A DNA stretch of 64,000 nt, from NCBI GenBank assembly GCA_000711775.1, contig ARYC01000482.1, positions 1 through 64,000 on the forward strand, given 5' to 3'. The first letter of the stretch is position 1. Every line of letters starts with the position of its first letter. This document shows positions 10,919-21,264 of the stretch, in pieces. Under the pieces are notes generated by a model. It worked only from the letters and a program-made list of their open reading frames with translations, was not told the origin of the DNA and searched no databases. A program made the translations under genes and the position numbers. Origin of the DNA: Oxytricha trifallax (Eukaryota > Ciliophora > Spirotrichea > Sporadotrichida > Oxytrichidae).

Positions 10919-10972
10919 GTAAAATCGCCTAATAATCATTAAATATACTTAAAATTCACAAAAAACCTGCAT

Positions 10973-11057
10973 TTTCTCTACTAACCCCAATAAGACCCCA
11001 ACAATACCCTACAAATCAAAGCACTTATAAACCTCACTAAGGGGTTTTGGAGTTTTG
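10973..11057. repeat. TBE B right terminal inverted repeat
   Basis: Mirror of 6944-7028 with few mismatches; ends ..CACTAAGGGGTTTTGG then AGTTTTG. The outer telomere repeat carries one change (GGAGTTTTG for GGGGTTTTG). Confidence 0.9.
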
Positions 11058-11060
11058 AAT

Positions 11061-11245
11061 ATCAATACTTAAATTCAAACAATTTTTTAAGGAATTGAAT
11101 TATAGAAATATGAGGTAAATGCCATGCCAAATGGGGTAGCTAAATTATTTTATTTTAAAATAATAAGAAAACATCTAAAAATTATAAAACATTTCAATTT
11201 CATGTGCAAGTCTTTGAGTGAGTGTAAAAAAAATCAAAAAATCTC
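11061..11245 (-). CDS. MES-W gene at 16 kb, second segment
   Basis: Open minus-strand stretch (TLTQRLAHEIEMFYNFQM..) that aligns with KLTPTQRVVYELQMFYDLQM in the sister copy at about 42062. In the sister the frame runs on for 200 codons into the conserved KICEISQ..EL..QEI block; here TBE B cuts it off after about 60 codons. Removing TBE B would be needed to recover the rest, which I could not find beyond 6943. Confidence 0.6.
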
Positions 11246-11379
11246 TATATCACCTATTTTATGGTGTCTTTTTATTTTAACAATTTTATAGCAATCAATT
11301 TAAATGAAATATGACCCAATTTTATTATTTGATTTATAACTACGAATATTTATTGCAAAATCAATTATAATTTAAATTT

Positions 11380-11770
11380 GGAAAAGTAAATATAATTAAA
11401 TTCAATTCAAATTTGTTTCGTGGCAGTTAGAGTTGTCCAACTTAAACGATCTAGGCTCATTCAGAATTCAAAAAAAGCTGGATTTTATTATTGGCGGTAC
11501 CATTTTATCTCATTCCTGGAGTGAGGTAACTCGACTTTAATTAAACTAATCTAAATTAAATAAAATATACCTTGACATTAAACTCTAGTTATCTCGCTCC
11601 TTAAATGCGATAAAATTCTACCACCAATAATAAAACCCTGCTAATTTTGAATTATCTATCGAATTAGCCCTAAATTGTCAAAACAGGCAAACTCTAACTT
11701 CCACGAAAGAAATTTGACTTTAATTTAATTACTATTATTTTTCCAAATGTAAATGTAATTTTACAATATA
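11380..11770. mobile_element. Foldback element, TATTGTAGG family, copy 1
   Basis: Two arms meet near 11565: ..GTGGCAGTTAGAGTTG.., AGCTGGATTTTATTATTGG, CGGTACCATTTTATC on the left, their mirror on the right. Compared with the sister block at 42.2 kb, which lacks it, the insertion starts after ATAATTTAAAT (about 11380) and ends before the shared AGTTAAATATAA (about 11770). Arms are more diverged than in the copies at 37361 and 40705, so this is an older insertion. No coding capacity. Confidence 0.75.
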
Positions 11771-11886
11771 AAAAAGCAACTAGTTAAATATAATTTTGTA
11801 ATTATATAGATAGGAGTTCTTATTTTTATATATTATTCATGATTTTTTTAAAAAAAGTCTTAGTAGTTACTTTAAAAGATTTTAAA

Positions 11887-12047
11887 TATAATGGTAATTT
11901 TGCACACCAACATCCATGCTTAAAAACCGGTTTGAGACATAGTTCCTAAATACTGAATGTTAGAATTATTCCTACTGGATTGATATCGTGTCTCAAGAAT
12001 TAATTTTAATGCTAAAAAATTAACTAACTAACTATAATGGTAATTTT
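11887..12047. mobile_element. SINE-like retroposon with 15-bp target duplication
   Basis: TATAATGGTAATTTT occurs at 11887-11901 and again at 12033-12047. Between them are 131 bases starting GCACACCAACATCCATGC and ending GCTAAAAAATTAACTAACTAAC. The sister block at 42310 has a single, empty copy of the target. The body matches the element at 29757-29926 (CACCAACATC..ATGC, GA(T/C)ATAGTTCCT.A, TTTTAATGCTAAAAA.CTAACTAA), of which it is a 5'-shorter version. Long direct duplications and a short 3' tail repeat suggest retroposition. Confidence 0.85.
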
Positions 12048-12210
12048 AAAGAGTAAAGATAGTCATATTTCATTTAAATTGATTGCTATTTAATGATCAA
12101 GTCAAAGTGATGCTATAAAACAGGGAATAGAGACATCAAATAATTTCAACAAACTCCGATTTTTATAGTTTTAATAAGATATGATGTTTTATTATTTTCA
12201 AATATTTTTT

Positions 12211-12598
12211 TCACAAATGAAATAAAAAGAATTAACGGCCCTTGAGAGACTATTAACCGAAATTTGCATCTAAATCGAGTGTATACTTAAAGCATCTAGA
12301 AAAAACATCTATTAGCTTTAATTTCGAGAAAACTCTAAATTATTTTAATTCTCTATCTTGAGAAAATTCGTTGTATTTACTTTTAGTTTCAATTAAAAGT
12401 TCAGGATTCAATCGGAAACTTAATCTTTAAAACCCTCCTAAAATTGTATCGTAATGTTTTTAAAGAAATTATTTGGATTTTGTATTCAAAGATCGAAGTA
12501 ATATAACTCCTTAGTAATTGTGCTTGCAGGTATATCTTAAAATTTAATTTGTAGAATTCAAGCTCTTTAGTTTAATGAACCAATAATCTTAGCTTTCT
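12211..12598 (-). CDS. MES-W family gene, first exon (main part), 16-kb copy
   Basis: The start codon is at 16250 (ATGGAAAAAAT on the minus strand) and TBE E is inserted after codon 3. Taking out TBE E and one copy of AAT joins the frame as MEKIESQDYWFIKLKSLN.. and it stays open to TGA 12211-12213, about 130 residues with nine TAA/TAG codons. It continues ..LRYTCKHNYQGVILLRSLNT.., the family N-terminal signature (compare W(L/F)IPQ(L/I)KSKY..LLLRSL). The rest of the gene lies to the left, cut by a SINE, a foldback element and TBE B. Function unknown; the family shows no recognised domain here. Confidence 0.75.
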
Positions 12599-12681
12599 AT
12601 TCAAAACCTCTAAACCCCTTCAGTAGTTTGATTGAGGTTTTTATGGTTTATAGTTTAATTATTAGTAATTTAAGTGAGTGT

Positions 12682-13660
12682 ATGCGAGATCTGTGGTCTG
12701 TTTATGACAATGAATATAAAGATTTATAATTTGAGTTTCGTTATGGATGTGATGACTATAATGATCAACTCAAGCCTATTCTTATTAACTCGTTAATAGT
12801 ATGTTCCCTAATCTTTTGCATATGTTAGATCTTACTGCTTGTTAGCATTAAATTTAAAGAGATAGCATCTTAAATTAAGATTAAAAGATTATTAAAATTT
12901 AAGAAGCATCAATTTTATTAAGACACTAGAACACTAAACACTTAGCTCACTTTTCTCAAGCATAAATAATTTTGATGTTTCATAAATTATATAAAAAGAA
13001 TGGAATATCTTAAAAGATAGTCAATCGTAATAAGAGAGTGATTGAATTTTGTTTTTCCATTTTATAAGACTAATTTAAATATATAAATGATTAAATGCAA
13101 GCAGCTTAAGAGCATAATGTTAAATTCATACATGCTTATGAAGCTGTGTTAATATTCAATAGCTCTATATGTAGGCATAATACTAGAGGTACAATAAATA
13201 GAATTTTAAGATTAAAAGGTTCAGGTTAAATCTGATGCTAATCTTGGAGTAATAATTGAAGATAATGGGCGAGAGACTTATCTTATCCATTCTCGCTCAA
13301 TAAAGGCTGAAGGATACGTACATTTCTTATAATGAATAAGAGATAAGCACTTCGACAAATACATTATTCTGTTCAATGAAAACATATCAATTAATAAAAC
13401 TAAAGACTTAAGGAAGGAATGTGAAAGACTAAATATAAAACCCGTATTTAAGATCCTATAGTCCTCAGTTCAAATAAATTGGATTATGACGAGGTTTATT
13501 TAGAAGCTACAACAAGAAAATTCTTCTTTATCACATAATGCAAGATATAAAGATAAATACAGTAAATTTATAATAAGTGTAGAGAGTAGCATAAGAAAGT
13601 TAGGGTGTGTGCTTGAAAAGGGGGATTTGAGGTTTATAATAAGTTATAGATTATAAGGAA
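12682..13660 (+). pseudogene. TBE E transposase remnant
   Basis: Starts MRDLWSVYDNEYKDLQFEF.. (ATG 12682), type-2 counterpart of the copy-B transposase. Recognisable further on: ..ECLKR.SIVIRE-type segment near 13010, the first-Asp region (TTCATACATGCTTATGAAG at about 13120, with GCTGATGAA changed to GCTTATGAA, so the first catalytic Asp is lost), and ..KFFFITxxMQDIKINTV near 13510. Many shifts and TGAs. Confidence 0.7.
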
Positions 13661-13689
13661 CTTATAAGTTATCATATTAAATGAGTTCT

Positions 13690-14485
13690 TTAAAGAATTT
13701 GGGTTCTCTTTCTTTTATACCTTTATGGTTTACTTGGGCAAATACTTCTTCTCTTCGCATCACCACTTGCAGCTGATTCATCTCATCTTGTTTTATGAAT
13801 ACTTATAAATTCTCATACTAAGTTCATGCTTGACTAAAAACTTTCTTTCTCTGTTTAATTTGTTGCTCATTTTCAACAAGTAAATTGCATACCTGGTTTT
13901 TACAAAACGTTAGGAATCTAAGCTTACTGAGATAAATGTAAACTTCTGTAATTCGTATAGTAAGGTGTCACTTTTTAATCTCCTTGATTATCTTTACTTA
14001 AAGCTAGTGTTATAGCGTTTCTTATGAGCTTCTTAAATTGCTTAATTCAAGTATTCGGGTCTTAGAATTTCAAAATCACTAAAGTATACGTTTCTCAATG
14101 GCAGCAGCTTGTTGAAGGGTTCAAGATTTAATACAAGGTATCTAGATCAGTCATAGCAATATCATAGAAATTTTTAACATAAATTTGGGGGGGAAAAAAG
14201 GAAATTCAATCAATCTAATTTCATTAATCTTGAAAGCTTTTTCTCATCATTAAGTAATGCTTTTTGAATAATTTTTTTAGTTCCTCCTTAACTTTGTAAG
14301 AAAAGTAAAACTATAACAATCAATGTGGTAAAAGATGAGAACTTACCTTGCTATAAGAGGTGTCTGAATATGTCCTCTTTACTTCGAAGTTTCCCTTTTA
14401 AATCTTGAGATTATAGTCTCTTCATAGTATCATTAATAGACTCTGTCTTGTTTTCTCTTTCTAAAATGCTAATAAAATTAATGAT
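13690..14485 (-). pseudogene. TBE E 22-kDa-type gene remnant
   Basis: Minus-strand similarity to the copy-B gene: ..NKTESINDTMKRLQSQ.. corresponds to MESISTSMKRVEAQE, and SKEDIFRHLLQQG to SKKDIYRYLTQHG. The donor-like GTAAGCTTAGATTCCTAAC of the tiny intron is kept but the acceptor AG is not. Several frameshifts. Confidence 0.65.
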
Positions 14486-14863
14486 ATCTATTCTAATTTT
14501 ATTAGATTATTACTACTAAATAGGGAGTACATACTGGAACTCAACCTAGAAAAGATTTGCAGAAATGCATTGAAAAACTTGCTCGCTTCACAGATTAATT
14601 TCCATTTTTGTCAAACGATCTCCATTAAAATCCTCCAAATAGTGTTTAATTATATTAGTAGATCCTCCAAGTGAAAAAAATTTCTTTAGTATTATAATAT
14701 TATAATATCTAAATTAAAACGTAAAATATACCAACTTACATCTTAATAGTGATTAATTTCTTACTTCTTAGCAAAAAATTTACAAGAGTGTTTTATACTC
14801 TAAAATTATAGTATACCTAGGTGAACTTTCGAATTATTTAAATAGAAATATTAGCAAAGTAAA

Positions 14864-16060
14864 ATGAGAGTTGACCTTTTTAGAAGAGCGGTATTATTTA
14901 GGTAAAGTCAATTAAACTATCATTTCAGCTTCCAAAGAGAGTAGAGACAAAGACGCTAGTTCAAAGTAGGTACTTGCATTGAAATCTTTGACTAAATAGA
15001 TTGGAGATTCAAATAAAAACTAATAAAGTTGTCATCAATGGAAAGAGCAAAGTGTGGAGGAGGTTAAATAACCTGCCATAGAGCATTATTTTCCCATCTA
15101 AAGTTGACTCTTAAAGTAAAGAGTGCAATATTGATTTCTTCTACAAAGCCAACTTACAAAAGACTATTAAGAAACAAAGATTTGCCTAGGCTATATCTCT
15201 TGCATAAATGTAAGGATGACAACTTATTTATGAGATCTGTGAGAAATCATATTTTTTTTACAAAAGATCTCAAATCATCTTAAATGAAAAAGCTTTATCA
15301 AAATGTGTTTTTATTCATTCAAGAATTCCTATAAAACATAGATCAAGAAATCAAGTCAGTCTATTAAGGGTAGTCAAATAAATAAAGCTGTCAAGAACAT
15401 CCCAGTCTCAGAAAATCGACAAAATTATGGTATAAATTGAGGATGAAGATTACTGTTTTAAAATTATTGACATAGATTCTTGTCTGGAAAGCAATATCAT
15501 TATTGATGATAAATTAAAGAATAGAATTATCAGAGTTGACTAATAAGCTTCTTTTTTTAATCCTATCAACTATTTTCTTGCTGATGACAATTTCTAAATA
15601 GAATTTTCTTATTAAATATTACGCTATATTTAGCAAAATTGAAAGATTACAGGCACATTATCAATCTGGATGTCTTTTACTTTGAGAAAATCATGTATCA
15701 TTTAGGCTTCTCCTCCTTGAGAGGATTTACAGAAAGTTTTTATATGACAATAGATGCCTAAGGAAAATTGGCTTGATATTATTACAGTAGATTGTTGAGG
15801 GAATAGAAGAGCTTCACAAGCTCGGCTAAGTTAATATAGATTTAAAACAATATAATATATTTAAGGAATATTTTTCCTCTAAGAGCCCATATTATTTATT
15901 TCAACAGGGCTGCAATCCTCCGTCATGAAATGCACAATGTACTCATGGATATTTCCAAGAGAGAGAGAGTAGATTCGATAGACTGAGATATTCCTTGGGA
16001 TATGTGTATTAGAAGCAACAAAAATAAAGAGTGATTTGCAAAGGAACGATTAGAACTACC
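14864..16060 (+). pseudogene. TBE E zinc-finger/kinase remnant
   Basis: Begins MRVDLFRRAVLF.. (ATG 14864). The zinc-finger knuckle CEICEKSYFF is readable near 15230, followed by DNRCLRKIGLILLQQIVEG near 15760, the degenerate catalytic loop (LHKLGQVN.D for LHKLGYVHRD) and CTHGYFQERE. The HRD and DFN motifs are damaged, so this copy is dead. Confidence 0.7.
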
Positions 16061-16250
16061 AAATGACTTTAAGGTTATTTTTATGTGTAATATTTAGAAA
16101 TCTCGCATGTTATACTCAATTAAAATACTTTTATATTTAAACTATTAACCCAATATAAACCCTATTAAAGTATGCGTTAATACATCATTTTAACAATCAA
16201 AAATTCAATCAAACTTCTGTAGTTGTTTTTGGGTTTATGATTTTTTCCAT

Positions 16251-16928
16251 TTATAATAAATTTCTATTTTCCTAATATATATTTAATATTATAATAATTG
16301 ATAAGAAAAGTAATAATAAAATGATAAAGTCAAATAATTTTATACTATATTAATAAACATTATGATTAAAAATCAATGGGTCTATGTACACATTGAATTA
16401 TAATTTACTAAAAAGTTTTAAATATATCGATGGATAAGAAAATTAAAAAAAAAACAGAATTTAATTTAATTTTAGAGAGCCTATCAACAGGATGCAAGTA
16501 CGGTGAAGATGTGAGATAATTCCTGATTTTAATTTGAAACCATACTTACCAGTCAGATTATGTTTAAGACACTGATCAAGAATATATGGGGTTTGTACCC
16601 TATTTACCGAATAAAAGCGAAGTATAACCATTTACACTATTTGTGAGGGGATACAGTTTTACCTTCAAATTTTATTTAGGTTTGAGTTTTATTAATAAAC
16701 AATTACTACTTTAATATCTTGACAAAATGGTAATCTATAAGTTATTTAATTCAAGCAAATGAAAAGGACAAGCCCTAATAATCTTTGTTATTGCTAATTT
16801 TTGCTGAGAAAGAACTTCATAGAGTGCACTTATTACGCTATTTTATCTCATTGTTATTTTTCAATTGCTATTTGAATTCATTTATTCAATTAATTTACTT
16901 ATTTGCAAATCCTTCTCTTTCATGTTAT
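16251..16928. other. Spacer between two minus-strand MES-W genes
   Basis: Between the 3' end of the gene at 16929-18753 and the start codon at 16250. AT-rich with one richer block at 16480-16690 (..ACGGTGAAGATGTGAGATAATTCC.. and GTGAGGGGATACAG) that recurs in the sister block (46840-47030). A weaker match lies at 58070-58230, downstream of the other non-LRR gene. It may hold the 3' UTR of one gene and promoter of the next. Confidence 0.45.
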
Positions 16929-18753
16929 TCACTCTATATTATAACAATTAAAAGAATATTAAGATTACAATTCAATACAGTTTATTTATATTTTCTGGAA
17001 TCCTTTTTGGAATTAAAATCTTATAAAATATTGATTTTATTCCTCTATTATAATGATATATTTGTTGAGTTTTTTTTAATTCATTTCAATCCGATTAAAC
17101 ATTCCAAGAATATAATCCAAATAAGCTTCAAAATTTTCCATAAATTAAAATTTTTCTACGATTATTTCAATATTTTAGCTAGCTTTGCATATCTTCCTCA
17201 AAATCCTGAGAATTCTATCTTGCATGATTAATAATTCTTACTCATCATAATAATTCATAGGTTTAAAAACTTTTAGAAATTTTCAATTCTTAAGGACTGA
17301 TCTTGTGCATTGAAGGTTAGTTATTTTAATATTCTATTTTTTATTGAATTTAAACTTAAATTTAATTTCTTATTTATTTCTTTATATATTACATATATTT
17401 TTTATCATTTTCTCGCGGGACAGTTATTTTATTATTGTCCGTCGACAATTTTATCTGATAATTTTCAGGTATTTTTCATGAATATACATTGAAAAATTCT
17501 TAATAAACTTCCAATAATTCTTGAAAGATTTAGGTATATTCTGGAAGGATTGAGAACAATGTTCTTTTTTTCTAAAAAAAGATTTTTCCCTAAAAAAATC
17601 AACCAAGAATTCAAAAATAAGCACCCAAAAAAAGCAAAAAAGATTAGTGATAAATCCTTATAGTACTGTGATAATGAAAATAGGGGAAAATGGATTTTTG
17701 AGATTCTTGATTTTCAGTATGTAAAGATAAAAAAAAATGTGAAAAAAAGTTTATTAAAAAAGTTTATTCAAAACAGGGCAGAGATTATAACACTGCCACG
17801 AATGGCTTTCAAACTATATTTCTTCTATATTTATTTATTCTTAAATTTTATATAGATAAATCAAAATTGCTAAGACTTGAAGTTCCAAATTTTAACGCTT
17901 CAAATTTTTTGGAGGTCTTGAACTTGAAGAATCACCTAAATATATTAATGTGAGTGCCATTTCATAAAATTCATTCATTTAATTAAGAATATTATATAGC
18001 CAGATAATTTAATTTTAGTAGATCTCACAATTTTCATTATAATCCTCAATAAAATAATGGTTTAATACAATGATGAGTTATAAATTATAAGAACCTAGAA
18101 AGTCAGCCACATCTTATAATTTAGATAAATTGTTTAATTTGGTATAATAAAAGTGGTCGTATTCCTTAAACTCAGGTTGGAGCAATTATTTACCATATGG
18201 AATTATAACTTTTAGCTTCATATAAATTATCTTATTATTTAATAAAGACAATTTATAAATACCGCACGATACGATTTAATCTTGAATTATTCCAAATAAA
18301 TAAGAATAAAAACTATTAAAGTTTCCTGAGGTTAAAAAATATTTTTTACATTTTTTAATTATAATGTTCCTTCATAAATGTTTATTTCCTCCTTCAAGAA
18401 AAATTAGTTTATTTCCATAAGAAAGATACATCTGTATTCCTATAATTCATATTTTTACTTTTAATTGGATGATATAGATGTATATAATTTAAAGACAGCC
18501 AAAAAGTTATAATTTTCTATTTGCCAATTACTCCCCTGTCTATTTATATAACTCAAAATTAATTGGGAATTTAAATTTCTAAACAAATTTAGTTTTTCAC
18601 TATTGAATCTAAAGAGAAAATATTTTAATTTTTTACTCAGGATCGTAGTAATAAAGCTGATTCATGACTGTGTTGGCAGGTATACTAAAAGATATCATAA
18701 GTAACATACTTGCTCTTTATTTAAGGGATCAACCATGACTGATTACTTTCCAT
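16929..18753 (-). CDS. MES-W family gene without leucine-rich repeats (M1)
   Basis: Starts at ATG 18753, MESNQSWLIPQIKSKYV..YDIFQYTCQHSHESALLLRS, the cleanest family N-terminus. A one-base shift near 18640 leads into a long frame (..LSKKLKYFLFRFNSEKLNLF..) that ends at a TGA overlapping ATG 18221. From 18221 the frame (MKLKVIIPYGKQLLQPEF..) is open for over 300 codons to a TGA at 17283, then in the same frame to TGA 16929-16931 (..YLDYILGMFNRIEMNQ). Over 40 TAA/TAG codons read as Gln. The second half matches the gene at 59862-63087: QPEFKEYDHFYYTKLNNLS against QFEFKKQDHKYFNRFNNFS, and FEAYLDYILGMFNRIE against IDVYLDYMLGKFNQIE. About 0.65 kb (17290-17935) has no counterpart there and may be an insertion. 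Function unknown. Two shifts and one TGA mean it is either a young pseudogene or needs editing by DNA elimination. Confidence 0.75.
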
Positions 18754-19070
18754 TTTTAGATATTCTAAATATGATTATATTTAATTCAAAGAATGAATAT
18801 TCTTTTTAAATATTAATTTGAAAATACGAGAAAAATTAATATAAATTTTGACTATTTAAAAGCGCCTTACATATTATTTATATATTTATTAAAAATAGGT
18901 ATAATTTCTTTTAAAAATATAGCTTTCTTGATTTGAGTACTAAATCATGACATCACTTAGTTAAGCTAATAAATTTCACTCTTATAGTAAAATTATCTTT
19001 ATTATCTGCCTCTATAATTTATTTGCGAAGGACACCCTCATAAGATATTTCTCTAATTCAGTACGTCATT

Positions 19071-20050
19071 CAAAACCCCGAAACACTTTAACTAGATATT
19101 TTTTTGTGATCTTGTTTTTAAATGTATTGTTGGAAATTTTTTGTGCAGCAGAGAAAAAGTAGTTCTTATCTAAATTTAATATATACCCCGTGGATCAATT
19201 TACACACAAAGATTAGGGTTAAGAACAATTAAATTAAAAATTAATATTAAATTTTGGTTAAAATTAAATATAATAAGGTTATAAATTGGTTAAAATCAAA
19301 TTTTCTCAACCTGATTGGATTATTTTATAGGAAAATTAATCGAACCAATAGTTTTTATAATTAGCCTAAACATTATTCTTATACAGCAATAATAATTATT
19401 CTTAGTTCCAATATTCGTGTTTTAATTGATCTTTGGGGTTTTATGTACTTAATGTTATTATTTTACTTTACTTTAATAAAAAAGCTAATTTGTTTGTCTT
19501 TAATGTATTTCTTGCTTTAGTAAATTAAGGATGTCATTTATTGTTTACCTAGGATATTGGGAACTCTCACATTTATCATCTCTACTATGCCTTTTATTTT
19601 TTCGTAGACATTTTCATATTTTAAATGTTTCTAGCTAAACTATTAATTGTTAACAATGTAATGTAAAAATAAGAGATATCTTTTCTATTTCAATTTTAAA
19701 TACTAATTTAGCTAAACCCACCCACCCATTTAACAAAATTATTTTATAATTCCGTATTTTTATTTCGATTGGGTTTGATTAACTTTACTAAAGTAACAAT
19801 AATTTAACTTAAAACTTTAATGAAATCTATTACAGTTTCTTTTAGGAGATAGTGCTTCATTAAAAAGCTTTGAAGTTTATGAAATATCCAAACTCATGGA
19901 ATTTTTTAACACCCTTTGTCATATATTATATTATTTGCTTAAACTATTATGATAAAGATAGTGCTCAGATTTATCTCAAACTCCTCAAGCCTCATTGAAA
20001 CGATATCTTAAAAAATCACCTTCAAACTTAAGCGAATTTTGATATTAAAT
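19071..20050. mobile_element. TBE copy I, strongly decayed remnant
   Basis: A telomere-like left end, CAAAACCCCGAAACACTTTAA, lies at 19071 behind ATT. Inside, minus-strand similarity to the TBE kinase gene survives: 19460-19620 matches the C-terminal part of copy C (TTTGTTTGTCTTT.., CTATCATCTCTACTAT-like), and 19850-19930 reads GACAAAGGGTGTTAAAAAA..CATGAGTTTGGATAT, the counterpart of the HELGYVHRD segment. No right end was found; the remnant runs into the leucine-rich-repeat gene at 20180. Confidence 0.7.
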
Positions 20051-20179
20051 TAGTTGCAATTTGTGAAATTATGAAATAAGTGATTCATAATAATACACTA
20101 ATATTTATTAATTTGTTGGTAATACAATAACTAGAGAATTTTAAACCTTTAATTAAAATCAATTTAAATAATGCGAAAT

Positions 20180-20640
20180 AAAAAAAAAGATTTTCAGTTT
20201 TTCATCACAAACTTTCAATTGATTATCAAAAGGGCAGTAATATTTTTAATATCTATTTCATTTAAATTACAGCTTGCCAAACATAATTTTCCGAGTTACC
20301 ATATAGTAAACCTATGATTTTATATTGAAATATTTTTAATAAATTATACTTATATTTTACCAATGAAACCAGCAGCTTATTAAGATTGTGCTGGATAACA
20401 AAATTGATTGCAAGCAAATTCAAATTCTTTTAATGTATAATTATTTTCGAATAAATCATTTGCAAAAATGAGTCCTTCTTCTAATAGACAATTACCTGAT
20501 ACATTCAAAAATGTTATGCTTTTCATTTTTTCTTTCAACAATGGAACTAATTGCTTTAATGATTCGTCTCCTATAGAATTAAATGAGAGATTTAGGTAGG
20601 TAAGATTATGGAGGTATTTTAAAGACTCTAATGGAACTAC
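20180..20640 (-). CDS. LRR gene L1, leucine-rich-repeat exons
   Basis: Exon 20362-20640 follows an intron end (..TTTGTAG) and reads VPLESLKYLHNLTYLNLSF.., SITFLNVSGNCLLEEGLIF, ENNYTLKEFEFACNQF.., QAAGFIG: repeats of the LxxLxLSxN..xxGL kind seen in ribonuclease-inhibitor-type proteins. After GFIG comes an intron-like gap (GTAAAATATAAG..ATAG, 20313-20361) at the same place as in the sister genes, and a further repeat (LCLASCNLNEIDIKNITALL). The N-terminus lies at 27024, on the other side of TBE C. The last repeats and stop seen in L3, L4 and L5 (..ALSEHY.NMPQN) were not found here. Likely a protein-interaction scaffold; partner unknown. Confidence 0.8.
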
Positions 20641-20666
20641 AAAGTAATAATTTTAATTAAAAAATT

Positions 20667-21039
20667 TGGGGAACATTTTATTTCTTGATCAGTTTTCCGC
20701 CCAACTAAAATTTCTTGTCCCAACATTCAAATTTATAAATTAAATCTTAACCCCATATTAATATATTTTTATTTTAATATCAAGGTTATTTTTATTTATC
20801 CATTATTTCTTTTTAAATTGCAAAATATGTTCCACAAATCAATATAATAATTAATTTATTTGATAGTTTGAGAAAATATTTGCAATTTTCTCATGATGAA
20901 AATATGAATTATTATAACATAATTTATAATAAAGATTTAGAAAATTTATTAAAATTATATTTTTTATTAATGAGGTAGTAGAGGGGAGATAACTTTCTAC
21001 TTTGGGTAAATATACCATTTCGGGGATATGAAACTTCTC
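20667..21039. mobile_element. G-rich-ended element, in an intron of L1
   Basis: Begins TTGGGGAACATTTTATTTC and ends CGGGGATATGAAACTTCTC, weakly inverted and similar to the ends of the elements at 36273 and 54624. Sits just upstream of the LRR exon of L1, in what is an intron in the sister genes. Borders are approximate; no clear duplication. AT-rich inside, no ORF. Confidence 0.5.
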
Positions 21040-21264
21040 TTATAAATTATTTAAATTTTATATAATATTATATACTGAATTTCTTAATAGTTAGTAAAAG
21101 TTATCACACAAAATTGAGTGTAATCAAAACCCCAAAACCCCTTAGTGAGGTTTATAAGTAGTATGATTTGTAGGGTATAGTTGGGGTCTTATTGGGGTTA
21201 GTAGAGAAAACGCAGGTGTTGTGTAAATTTTAATGAATATTTAATGAGTATTTGTGTACTTAAT

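Larger units (their letters stand above)
6944..11057. mobile_element. TBE copy B, full length, type-1 ends
   Basis: Complete 4114-bp telomere-bearing element. Both ends carry CAAAACCCCAAAACCCC followed by about 68 more bases of inverted repeat (left TTAGTGAGGTTTATAAGTG.., right its mirror). Three gene regions lie inside: transposase (+, next to the left end), the 22-kDa-type gene (-), and zinc-finger/kinase (+, ending near the right end). Size and gene content agree with Oxytricha TBE1 as I know it. Flanks are ATT on the left and AAT on the right, so the 3-bp target duplication is imperfect here. It sits inside the MES-W gene whose N-terminus is at 16250. Confidence 0.93.
12602..16239. mobile_element. 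TBE copy E, type-2 ends
   Basis: 3638 bp. Left end CAAAACCTCTAAACCCC then TTCAGTAGTTTGATTGAGG; right end ..CAATCAAACTTCTGTAG then TTGTTTTTGGGTTTATG. Target duplication ATT (12599-12601 and 16240-16242). Gene order is transposase (+), 22-kDa-type (-), kinase (+), as in type 1. All three genes are heavily damaged. A near-identical copy at the same site of a sister gene (TBE F) shows that both were duplicated together with their flanks. Confidence 0.9.
11075..17290. repeat. Segmental duplication, copy 1 (partner 41890-47330)
   Basis: The order of segments is the same in both blocks: TAAGGAATTGAA(T/G)ATAGA.., CTATATCACCTATTTTATGG, TATAATGGTAATTTT, ATTAACGGCC..GAGTGTATACTTAAAGCATC, the first exon, the TBE at codon 4, spacer, and the end of M1. 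Copy 1 has in addition the foldback element and SINE at 11380-12047. Confidence 0.88.

Noticed and set aside
16785..17231. A 148-codon plus-strand frame (MLLLIFAEKELHRV..)
   Set aside because: It is the reverse side of the minus-strand M1 frame, which is conserved in M2; the plus-strand reading is hydrophobic and low in complexity.
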